DNA from: B10-G9 sp964627755
GTDB taxonomy: Bacteria; Chloroflexota; Anaerolineae; Anaerolineales; UBA11858
Direction of reading: 5' to 3'
Length of the DNA: 64,000 nt
Assembly (NCBI GenBank): GCA_964627755.1
Contig: CAZVIH010000004.1
Coordinates: forward strand, 1-64,000
Shown: in pieces, positions 33,368 to 40,994 of the stretch
Position numbering within the stretch: position 1 is the stretch's first letter
Layout of the letters: each line of letters opens with the position of its first letter
Program-made: the position numbers and the translations under genes
Notes under the pieces: model-generated
The model's database searches: none
Seen by the model: the letters and a program-made list of their open reading frames with translations, nothing else
What the model was told of the DNA's origin: nothing

Positions 33368-34771
33368 TTAATAAAGGACGTACATGATGTTATCTGGTGG
33401 GGGCGCCGGAGCCAGGAAATAAACGGTGACGTTTCTACTCCAGGGCACATATTCAGAATGCCGATATCCAAGATCAACCCAGTTAGCACTCCAAGGCACT
33501 CCGGAGCCAACATCTTCAATGGTTCCAAATCCATATCCAGGGATGTAGACCCGCATGCCTTTCATATAGCGGTACCAATCCAGTTTGACAGCAATGCTGC
33601 CTTTTTTAAGCGGGGCACCACTGGAAGTGGTCGAATTGCAGCCCGGGCAGGTTTCGTCATATGATGTGGCATAAGCGGTAATTTTCCGCCAATAGGTGAT
33701 CTGTCCGTCAGCTGTGCCGGTTGTTTCAATATTGATCTGCGTTCCGTATCCAATAATGCGGGGGCTGGGCTCCCTGATGACCCATTCCTTCTCTAACTCA
33801 CGGCTGACTTCTCTGTCATTTTCATACACAATCCGCAGGCGCTGGGCTTGAAGTCCATATTCTCCTCCAGTCTGGATTTGCAGCTGGTCCAGAGCTAAAT
33901 CATCTGCCGGTTGATATTCACTCGAAAACTGAATTTGTTCCTGTTTGAGGAGGATTTCTTCCCGAACCCGGATGATCTGAACCTGGTCATTCTCCGGAAT
34001 TGGTTCAAGTTCAGAAGGAATGCTGTAATCCAGTCCCTGGAGGGCAATACCTCCCTGGGCCAGGGCAGCACCAACGGTTTCTGCCGTGGTCCTGATTGTG
34101 ACTGATTCATCTGCCAGATAAACCAGCAAAGGTTTGGCCCGGATCAATGAGACCGTTATTTTGGACCCATCCAAGACCGTGCTGAGTGGTTTTGAAAGCT
34201 GATCTGCTTCAAAAATCTCAATGCCCTCTTTTTCAAAGGCCTCAGAGAGAGTGTCTGCATCACTGATGAATTGTTGGTTTCCGGATTCAAATTCAATGGT
34301 AACTGGGGTTCCCCGAATCAATTGGATTTTATGGGATTCTCCCAGAGGCAGAAGGTAATCTTCCCCGGTGACTTGACCATCCACCAGGATCCGGTCTTTC
34401 GGAAATAGCGTTAAATCCAGATCCAGAAGGATATTCGCGGGTCTGCGTTCTGCTGTTTGAAGGATGTTTACATCACCATTGGCTGTGATCTCAATCGAGC
34501 TGGAAGTATTGAGGATGATTACTTCACCACCCCAGAGCATTGTTCCCGGTTCCGGGGTGATGCGTTCACTTTCAGTCAGGTGAAGACCCTGGTTTTTTAG
34601 AAGACTGTTTACAGTCAGGGCAAAGGTACTGACTTGTTCTGTATGTCCATTCACAACTAGAAAAACTGTCTTATGCAGGCTGAGGACGATCAATGCAATC
34701 CCTAAAACAGAAGCCAAACCGGCTGCAATCAATTGGAAAAGGGGCTTTTTGATCAAATCAGAGATATTCAT
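33368..34771 (-). CDS. YabE-like protein with DUF348, G5 and 3D domains (cell-wall acting)
   Basis: 467 residues. An N-terminal membrane anchor (residues 10-32) is followed by DUF348-type repeats (FLVVNGHTEQVSTFALTV; ITANGDVNILQTAERR; YLADESVTIRTTAETV), a G5 domain (near 285-360) and a C-terminal 3D domain with the three aspartates in YDETCPGCNSTTS, VKLDWYRY and IEDVGSG. 3D domains are lytic transglycosylase-like, so peptidoglycan remodelling (Rpf/YabE role) is likely. In Firmicutes yabE also lies close to rsmA. It starts only 21 bp after the SRP RNA gene. Confidence 0.9.
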   Translation of the reverse strand: MNISDLIKKPLFQLIAAGLASVLGIALIVLSLHKTVFLVVNGHTEQVSTFALTVNSLLKNQGLHLTESERITPEPGTMLWGGEVIILNTSSSIEITANGDVNILQTAERRPANILLDLDLTLFPKDRILVDGQVTGEDYLLPLGESHKIQLIRGTPVTIEFESGNQQFISDADTLSEAFEKEGIEIFEADQLSKPLSTVLDGSKITVSLIRAKPLLVYLADESVTIRTTAETVGAALAQGGIALQGLDYSIPSELEPIPENDQVQIIRVREEILLKQEQIQFSSEYQPADDLALDQLQIQTGGEYGLQAQRLRIVYENDREVSRELEKEWVIREPSPRIIGYGTQINIETTGTADGQITYWRKITAYATSYDETCPGCNSTTSSGAPLKKGSIAVKLDWYRYMKGMRVYIPGYGFGTIEDVGSGVPWSANWVDLGYRHSEYVPWSRNVTVYFLAPAPPPDNIMYVLY

Positions 34772-34791
34772 GGTTTTATTGAAAAGAAAAA

Positions 34792-34898
34792 GCCTCGGGC
34801 AGGGAAACCGGCGGCACCCAGAGGATCCTCCTTAGTGCTGCTTCCTTTCGGATCTGACACGGTTCAAAGGGCTCTGCCGCGCCGGACCCACCCGAAGC
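34792..34898 (-). ncRNA. ffs: Signal recognition particle RNA (small bacterial type)
   Basis: The minus strand holds the conserved helix-8 core GTGTCAGATCCGAAAGGAAG followed by CAGCACTAAG, equal to the Ffh-binding motif of SRP RNA apart from single changes, with the GAAA-type tetraloop. The arms close: CCGGCGCGGCA pairs with TGCCGCCGG, and the ends GCTTCGGG (34898-34891) pair with CCCGAGGC (34799-34792). A T-rich tail follows (TTTTTCTTTTC). Length is about 107 nt. A strong promoter lies directly upstream. Confidence 0.93.
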
Positions 34899-34906
34899 TC
34901 GTGGGC

Positions 34907-34935
34907 ATGATACCAAAGCCCGGGTTGGGTGTCAA
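34907..34935 (-). promoter_or_regulatory. Promoter of the SRP RNA gene
   Basis: On the minus strand TTGACA (34935-34930), a 17-bp spacer and TATCAT (34912-34907). The predicted start, about 7 nt on, coincides with the 5' end deduced from pairing of the RNA. Confidence 0.88.
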
Positions 34936-35007
34936 TCAATTGAACAGATAGCCTCTGGGGAGGAAAGGAGTACATTAAATGTCCAATATTTTAGCGAATG
35001 TGAGTGA

Positions 35008-35292
35008 TTATTTAGGAACTTTCAGGTTGTTCTTTTGAATCACCCATTGGATCAAAACACCAATGATGATAATTATTAGAATGATCGCTGCTCCCAGCAT
35101 CAGACCCCCGGTTTCACCTGATTTAAGCGGTTCCTCACCAAGTATAAATGTTGGGGTGATTGTGGGTGTGGGGTTCGGAGTTGATTGTAATGCACCGACC
35201 TGCCTGGGAAGGAATAATCCTACCAGGGCGATAAATGTTAAGAACATTCCGATATATAATAGCTGACGGGTCTTTTTTGATAATGATCTCAT
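35008..35292 (-). CDS. Small membrane protein with Pro/Thr linker, unknown function
   Basis: 94 residues. A hydrophobic N-terminal segment (12-30, perhaps a signal anchor) is followed by a Thr/Pro-rich stretch (STPNPTPTITPT), then a second transmembrane helix (62-85) and a basic end. This topology leaves a short exposed loop of about 35 residues. I do not recognise a family. It lies between the SRP RNA and tRNA-Ser genes on the same strand. Confidence 0.6.
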   Translation of the reverse strand: MRSLSKKTRQLLYIGMFLTFIALVGLFLPRQVGALQSTPNPTPTITPTFILGEEPLKSGETGGLMLGAAIILIIIIIGVLIQWVIQKNNLKVPK

Positions 35293-35410
35293 TCAGGGTT
35301 TCTCGTTGATATCAGGGGTATTATACCAAAATCTGCAGTTTATCTGTGACCCCTGATCCTAAGGCTGCAAGTCAAGAAAAACGCCCAGTTTTATCTGGGC
35401 GATTTTAAGG

Positions 35411-35497
35411 CGGAGGGGGTGGGATTCGAACCCACGATTCCGTGAGGAATACGCGCTCTCCAAGCGCGCGCACTAGGCCGGACTATGCGACCCCTCC
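35411..35497 (-). tRNA. tRNA-Ser(GGA)
   Basis: 87 nt with a long variable arm. The acceptor stem is GGAGGGG (35497-35491) with CCCCTCC (35418-35412), the T-loop GGTTCGAATCC-like motif is present, and the anticodon stem CGCGC/GCGCG encloses the loop TTGGAGA, giving anticodon GGA (Ser codons UCC/UCU). The CCA end is not encoded. Confidence 0.95.
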
Positions 35498-35644
35498 AGG
35501 TTTTATTTTGCTGTGCGATTATACCAAACCGCGGGTTAACTGGCAACCAGGGAGGATGCTATTTAAACGAAAATGTATGTTAAACCACTGAATGAATCAG
35601 GTGTGTTATCCTTAAGCAGAGGTCGGTTGTAGAAAATTTATGAT

Positions 35645-36139
35645 ATGAATGATCATCAATCAGAACGGATCTACCTGTCACTCGGTACAAATCTGGGAAA
35701 CCGGGAGGCGAACCTGGAAGCGGTTAAAGCTGAACTTCCCCCAGAAGTGATAATCCTGGATGCTTCTCCCATTTATGAGACTGAACCCTGGGGATTTCTT
35801 GATCAGCCAGATTTTCTAAACCAGGTTCTAGCTGTTGAAACATCCCTGAAACCATCTGAGCTGCTGGAGCACATTAAGGGTATAGAACAGAAAATTGGCA
35901 GAAAACCAAGTATTCGCTTTGGACCTCGCATAGTGGATATTGATATTTTGTTTTTTGGTGATCAGATCATCCAGGAGGAGGATTTGGAAATCCCTCATCC
36001 CCGTTTAAGGGACCGGGCATTTGTGCTGATCCCGCTGGCAGATATCGATCCAGATCTGGTCTATCCTGGAACAGATTTATCCATCTCTGATTTGCTGCTG
36101 GACGTTGATCTTACAGGCGTAGATTTATACCAGGAATAA
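35645..36139 (+). CDS. folK: 2-amino-4-hydroxy-6-hydroxymethyldihydropteridine diphosphokinase
   Basis: 164 residues, HPPK of folate synthesis, transferring pyrophosphate from ATP to the pterin. Signatures are IYLSLGTNLGNREANL, SPIYETEPWGFLDQPDFLN and GPRIVDIDILFFGD with HPRLRDRAFVLIPL. It starts a cluster with three membrane-protein genes, beginning 4 bp after its stop; a functional link is not evident. Confidence 0.96.
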   Translation: MNDHQSERIYLSLGTNLGNREANLEAVKAELPPEVIILDASPIYETEPWGFLDQPDFLNQVLAVETSLKPSELLEHIKGIEQKIGRKPSIRFGPRIVDIDILFFGDQIIQEEDLEIPHPRLRDRAFVLIPLADIDPDLVYPGTDLSISDLLLDVDLTGVDLYQE

Positions 36140-36143
36140 TCTC

Positions 36144-37673
36144 TTGAGCCTTTTCCCTTTTTTCAGCTCTTTGTTTTTGATCATAAATCCAGTCCTGTTA
36201 TGGTTATTCAGGAGATTTAATCAAAACCTGCAAAAACTCCAGTTCTGGATGATGCTCACTGCTGGTATGGCCTGGTTATTATCCCTGATCTTTTTCTTCA
36301 TAACTCCTGATCAACATCTGAACCCTATCTGGGACGCAGGTGAGAAACTGCTGCCCAGCCTGGCATTCTCCCTGGATTGGGTGTCCAGCTCCTATTTTCT
36401 GGCTGTAACAACGCTGATCTTCTTTGGAATCCTGGTCGAAGGACATTCACCTCAAACCAGCGCCTGGATCACGATCCTGGGCGGGACTTGTGTGTTAGGT
36501 ACAATGGTGGATTCAGCATACACGCTGGCATTGATCTGGACAGTAATCGAGATTTTATCTCTCTATAATTTTATTAAGAATCAAGGGGATATAGCAGCCA
36601 GCCATCAATATATCCTGGGAATCTTGATGCGTCTGACCGGACCTTTACTGATCATTTATATTTCCCTGGTCAATTCATCAACCGGGGTTGCTCCATTTCT
36701 GACGGAACTGCCTTCTTCCGCAGCACCTTTTCTGTTGGCTGCAGGAATAATTGGCTTTGGCGGATGGTTCCTTACTTTTATTGGATCTCAAGACAAACAG
36801 TCAGGCATTCATTCTGGTAAATATGCTTCCCTTATCCCTTCAGTCCTGGGTTTGGTTCTGATCACACGGGCTGCTCAGATATTTACCATTGATGCGGTTC
36901 CATCTTTTCTTTTTCTAGCAGGGTCCATTTTAATTTTCCTTGTACTTCTAGCAAGTGTTTTTATAAACCCACCAGCAAAGAACTGGAGGAATGTAAGTCT
37001 GGCGCTGCTGATCGGATGTTTCAGCTTCGCTGCTCCAGAAGCTGTCTTGGTCTGGGGCGTGATCTTTCTGCTTACTGGGCTTATATTGTTCAGGAAATTT
37101 GGATCAAAAAGAGCTGTGAGCCTGGCCTTGATCGTGGGGGGAATAGGAATTTTACCACTGCCTTTTTTCCCTTCCTGGTTAGGGCTGGTCTATTTCCAGG
37201 GAGTACCGGGCATGTTTTTTTCCGCGATGGCCGGATTATTACTGGGAGGAATATTCAATAGTGTTATCCAGAAATGGCGCAGAATTGAAATACCTTCCGA
37301 ACAGATCTCTCCTCTCACGATCACTGGATATGCAGTGGTTTTGTTTTCCCAGCTTTCCATATCTATCCAGGCGGATTTGATAAATACAAGCCTGGCTATT
37401 TCTTCTGTCCCTGTCTCTGCCTGGATCGCTGCTTTATTATTTGGCGTTGCAGTCTTGTTCTGGGACAGGATCCCTGAATTTAATATCTCCCGCTGGGACA
37501 GGCTTAAAGCCCAGATCAAAAAAACAATGGATACAGCCCTAAACTCAATTTCTCGTCTGGTTGATGGGGCTGTAAATCTTTTCTCTCGTTTATTTGAAGG
37601 TGATGGAGGATTGATCTGGACCCTGTTATTGGGTTTCCTGATCATAACTTTGATCAGTTTGAGAGGTGGATAA
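36144..37673 (+). CDS. Polytopic membrane protein distantly like complex I/Mrp antiporter subunits
   Basis: 509 residues, about 12-14 transmembrane helices, TTG start with AGGA upstream. A region around 300-380 (VGGIGILPLPFFPSWLGLVYFQGVPGMFFSAMAGLLLGG) and the overall length recall the proton-pumping NuoL/M/N-type fold, but the key Lys/Glu residues are not obvious. The C-terminus ends with an amphipathic stretch and one more helix. With the next two genes it forms a compact membrane operon lacking any catalytic (NADH, hydrogenase) subunit. Confidence 0.6.
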   Translation: MSLFPFFSSLFLIINPVLLWLFRRFNQNLQKLQFWMMLTAGMAWLLSLIFFFITPDQHLNPIWDAGEKLLPSLAFSLDWVSSSYFLAVTTLIFFGILVEGHSPQTSAWITILGGTCVLGTMVDSAYTLALIWTVIEILSLYNFIKNQGDIAASHQYILGILMRLTGPLLIIYISLVNSSTGVAPFLTELPSSAAPFLLAAGIIGFGGWFLTFIGSQDKQSGIHSGKYASLIPSVLGLVLITRAAQIFTIDAVPSFLFLAGSILIFLVLLASVFINPPAKNWRNVSLALLIGCFSFAAPEAVLVWGVIFLLTGLILFRKFGSKRAVSLALIVGGIGILPLPFFPSWLGLVYFQGVPGMFFSAMAGLLLGGIFNSVIQKWRRIEIPSEQISPLTITGYAVVLFSQLSISIQADLINTSLAISSVPVSAWIAALLFGVAVLFWDRIPEFNISRWDRLKAQIKKTMDTALNSISRLVDGAVNLFSRLFEGDGGLIWTLLLGFLIITLISLRGG

Positions 37674-37678
37674 CAACA

Positions 37679-38275
37679 ATGTCTGATCTTTTACAATCTC
37701 TTCTGGTTGTACTCCTTTTCATTTGCGGAGCAGGGATCCTGATCATGCCCAGCAGACGTATAATGACGGGATTGCTGGCTGTACAGTACATCGGTGTATT
37801 CCTGTTGGTCAGTGTTAGCTGGCCGTTGGAAATTGCTGTTGTAAAACTAGTTGCTGGCTGGATGGCTTCGGCTGTATTGTTCCTTACTTACCAGAATTTG
37901 CTTGGACCCATTAATGCTGATCGGTTGGATGCTAATCTCTCGGGCTTATTTTTTAAAGGATTTGCTGCCTTATTGATTGGCATTTCCGTATATTCCCTGG
38001 TGCCGACTGCACTGCGCTGGTTCCTGGGCGCAACCTCCCAGCAGGCATTGGGAGGATTATGGCTGCTCGGATTAGGGCTGCTGCAGCTGTTATTATCCCG
38101 GGACAGCCTCCGGATCATCATTGGTTTATTAACCGTCATTTCCGGATTTGAGATCCTGTATGCTACCCTGGAAGCATCTGTATTGATGACAGGGCTGCTG
38201 GCTATTCTGAATATCGGTTTTGCATTTTTAGGATCCTATTTATTAATGGCTTCTAATCTGGAGGAAAGCCCGTGA
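37679..38275 (+). CDS. Membrane protein, NuoK/HyfE-like in part
   Basis: 198 residues, six or so transmembrane helices. The last 70 residues (LLGLGLLQLLLSRDSLRIIIGLLTVISGFEILYATLE) resemble small complex I or hydrogenase-4 membrane subunits of the NuoK/HyfE kind, where a buried Glu (here in FEILYATLE) transfers protons. It is 5 bp after the first membrane gene and overlaps the third by 4 bp. Function is unproven. Confidence 0.55.
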   Translation: MSDLLQSLLVVLLFICGAGILIMPSRRIMTGLLAVQYIGVFLLVSVSWPLEIAVVKLVAGWMASAVLFLTYQNLLGPINADRLDANLSGLFFKGFAALLIGISVYSLVPTALRWFLGATSQQALGGLWLLGLGLLQLLLSRDSLRIIIGLLTVISGFEILYATLEASVLMTGLLAILNIGFAFLGSYLLMASNLEESP

Positions 38276-39663
38276 GTACGCCGATTTTATGGATCCTTTT
38301 ACCATTATTGGTAGCCGGAATGTCTCTTTTCCTGATGAGGAATCGCTATTTCCTAAGATGGATCGGGTTGGCGTACAGCGTCGTATTGGTATTCTCGGCG
38401 CTGCTCCTCCCAATTAATGAAGTCTTTAAATTCCTGTTCTGGGAAGTAAAATTATCAGACCAGTTGTTAATATTCGGCAGACGTTTTATCCTCTCTGGGG
38501 CAGATCGTCCGATAGTCATCCTGTTATTTTCCCTGTGGTTTTTCTGGCTGTTGATCATGGATCCCAAACTGGTCCCAACCCAGTTCATTCCCCTCAGCCT
38601 GGCCGGGATGTGTTTAATTCTCACTGCTTACTCGGTTGAGCCAATTTTCTACGGAGCTCTGTTTTTTGCATTCCTGGCTTTAATTTACGTGGTTTTGCTC
38701 TCTCCACCAGGGTTGGAACCCACTCCTGGAGTTCTGCGATTTTTAATATTCCAGATCCTGGGTATGTTATTTATCCTCTTTGCAGCCTGGCTGGCCAGCT
38801 GGATAAATCTAAACAGGGGAAATCAAGTGATGTTGACACGTTCTCTGTTAATCCTGGCTCTGGGATTTTCCTTTTTGTTATCGATTTTCCCATTTATCAG
38901 CTGGATTCCCATGGTAGGTGAGAGGAATCATCCTTTCCTGTCAGGCTTTATCTTTAACACATACTTTCTGGGGGTATTCCTGTTTGGCACAAGATTTATC
39001 CTGGAAGGTGGTTGGATCGGTCAAGGTGTAAATATTCAAGGGCCGCTCCAGCTTGCCGGTGTTATTATGCTGGGTTTTGGTGGTTTGATTGCTATCTTCT
39101 CCAAACATATGGGCAGATTGATAGGAGCGGTGATCATTGCGGAAATAGGCCGGTCCTTGCTGGCTATCAGCCTGTTCCAGGCGGGTTTTCCGATCTATTT
39201 TGGGATGGTGATCCTCCAGAGTATTTCCCTGGGAGTCTGGTCAATCTCCTTGACCCAATTGCAGCAAGGCATTCAAGACCTTGATTTTCAATCTGCTGCG
39301 GGGGCTGCCAGATTATGGCCAGTGACAAGTTCGGGCCTGCTGTTGGGGTATTTTGCGCTGGCTGGAGTACCACTGCTGGGCGGATTCCCTATTTATTGGG
39401 CTTTGGGATCAGGTCTCAGCTTCTATCCTTTCTGGATCAATAGTGTATTTGTGCTCAGCACACTGGGATTGATTTTCGGTGGGCTGCGTTTGCTGGGTGT
39501 ATTAACCAAAAATACCGGGGAAGAAACCGTCCTGATCCTGGGAGACCCTTTTTACCGGTACTTGATCCTGGGTTTGAATATTTTGCTGATATTGATCGGT
39601 TTCCTTCCCCAATGGATATTCAGCTTGACCCGAACCATCTCTGATCTACTGCTGGGATCCTGA
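38272..39663 (+). CDS. Polytopic membrane protein, Proton_antipo_M-like
   Basis: 463 residues, about 13 transmembrane helices. The C-terminal half (GYFALAGVPLLGGFPIYWALGS) is like the LAxAGLPPLxGF signature of NuoN/NuoL/MrpD-type proton antiporter subunits, and FISWIPMVGERNHPFLSGF (near 205-225) fits the HxWLPxAH-like helix. Together with the two previous genes it may form an ion-translocating module or a quinone-linked membrane assembly. No partner with cofactors is encoded here. Confidence 0.65.
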   Translation: MSTPILWILLPLLVAGMSLFLMRNRYFLRWIGLAYSVVLVFSALLLPINEVFKFLFWEVKLSDQLLIFGRRFILSGADRPIVILLFSLWFFWLLIMDPKLVPTQFIPLSLAGMCLILTAYSVEPIFYGALFFAFLALIYVVLLSPPGLEPTPGVLRFLIFQILGMLFILFAAWLASWINLNRGNQVMLTRSLLILALGFSFLLSIFPFISWIPMVGERNHPFLSGFIFNTYFLGVFLFGTRFILEGGWIGQGVNIQGPLQLAGVIMLGFGGLIAIFSKHMGRLIGAVIIAEIGRSLLAISLFQAGFPIYFGMVILQSISLGVWSISLTQLQQGIQDLDFQSAAGAARLWPVTSSGLLLGYFALAGVPLLGGFPIYWALGSGLSFYPFWINSVFVLSTLGLIFGGLRLLGVLTKNTGEETVLILGDPFYRYLILGLNILLILIGFLPQWIFSLTRTISDLLLGS

Positions 39664-39716
39664 AGAAAAACAACCTCTGTCCCTCGGATCTCCGCTTTTA
39701 TTACAAAGGTCTACCA

Positions 39717-39725
39717 TGCTATAAT
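39717..39725 (+). promoter_or_regulatory. Extended -10 promoter before the coiled-coil gene
   Basis: TGCTATAAT (39717-39725) is a perfect extended -10 box; the -35 region is poor. It would give a short leader ending in the GAGGAG ribosome site of the gene at 39765. Confidence 0.6.
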
Positions 39726-39764
39726 CTCAATGCCTTAAATATTCCTTTCTGAGGAGAATCATAC

Positions 39765-40943
39765 ATGGAAAATGAACAGTTGGAAAAGCGCGTCAAATGG
39801 CTGGATGATGAAAGAAGAAAAGATAAAACCATCATCTCGGAATTGGAAAACCGGCTGCTGAATCTTGAAGAGAAACTAGATGCTATTGATAAACAAACCA
39901 GGGATTATGACAGTGATATAACCCGATTGAGGACCTCTGTTACTCGGGTGGATGACTTTGAGGCTGATCTGGGTGCTTTGAGGGTGGACAGGAAAAAAGA
40001 ATTAAAGGAACTGGAAAAATTAGCAAAATCATGGATCGCTGACGCCAAAAAAGACCTCCGAGCTCAACTTCAGGGGATTGAAGCTCAGCAAAAGAAGCAG
40101 CTGGAGGAGATTAAAAAGATCAAAGATTTGGAAAAAGATATGATTACCCGGGTAGAAGAAGAGAACCGGTTTAATGCCTCCTTGCGCGAAATGGAAAATT
40201 CATATGATGATATCAAAAAGGGCTACGAGGAATATCAGCGCGTTTCCAAAGCTGCCAAGCAGGATCGTCAAAAGGAAATAAAACGGGTTGCAGATATCCA
40301 GGCAGAACAGTCAGCTCTGCGTAAACGAGTTGATGAAGTTCGGGGGTTGCTGGATCTTGTAAACAGTGATTATCAGAAGGTCAAGGGCCGGATCCAGGAA
40401 ATGGAATCAACCCGGCGGGAACTTAAAAAAGAGCAGGAAAATTTCCTCGAACAAACAAACCTGAAATCAACTGAACGAGAGACGACCTGGAAAAACTGGA
40501 TGACCCGATTTGAAATCATTGAAAAACAAGCCCAGGATCTGGATGATCAGATGGCAAAGTTGGACACCACTCACAGGGGAATCAAGCGCATGCAGGATGA
40601 GTTGAAAGATCTATCCTCCCTGCTGGATCGAAGGGTGAATGAGATCACTGAAATGCAGCGTCTTGCGGATGAAAAATTCAGGGCTGAATGGGGCACTTTC
40701 ACGGCCGATAATCAGAAACGCTGGACGAATTACACACTCTCCCAGAATGAAAAATCCAAACTGATTGAACGGCAGTATAAAGAAGGGGAAGACCGCATTA
40801 CAGTCCTGGAAGATAGTTTGCAAGATATAGAAGATCAGATGGCTCAGATCAGTAAATATACCGAGAACCAGCTCCAGGGGTTATTGAGCCTGATGCGGGA
40901 TTGGGCAGGTGATTTTGAGCAGATTATGGATGGTTTTCGTTAG
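39765..40943 (+). CDS. Long coiled-coil protein of unknown function
   Basis: 392 residues, almost wholly alpha-helical coiled coil with heptad patterns and many Lys, Glu, Asp and Gln (for example ISELENRLLNLEEKLDAIDKQ). There is no signal peptide or membrane segment, so it is a cytoplasmic filament-like or scaffolding protein. The pattern resembles SMC or myosin tails by composition only. It has its own extended -10 promoter and lies just before selB, separated by a terminator-like hairpin. Confidence 0.7.
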   Translation: MENEQLEKRVKWLDDERRKDKTIISELENRLLNLEEKLDAIDKQTRDYDSDITRLRTSVTRVDDFEADLGALRVDRKKELKELEKLAKSWIADAKKDLRAQLQGIEAQQKKQLEEIKKIKDLEKDMITRVEEENRFNASLREMENSYDDIKKGYEEYQRVSKAAKQDRQKEIKRVADIQAEQSALRKRVDEVRGLLDLVNSDYQKVKGRIQEMESTRRELKKEQENFLEQTNLKSTERETTWKNWMTRFEIIEKQAQDLDDQMAKLDTTHRGIKRMQDELKDLSSLLDRRVNEITEMQRLADEKFRAEWGTFTADNQKRWTNYTLSQNEKSKLIERQYKEGEDRITVLEDSLQDIEDQMAQISKYTENQLQGLLSLMRDWAGDFEQIMDGFR

Positions 40944-40953
40944 GGTTGATATT

Positions 40954-40985
40954 GGGACGAAGTCCTTTCAAAGGACTTCGTCCCT
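40954..40985 (+). terminator. Perfect hairpin between the coiled-coil gene and selB
   Basis: GGGACGAAGTCCTTT pairs with AAAGGACTTCGTCCC (40954-40984, loop of one or a few bases). No real T-run follows; the selB ATG is 10 bp downstream. It may terminate transcription partly or control selB translation. Confidence 0.6.
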
Positions 40986-40994
40986 TAGATTATT

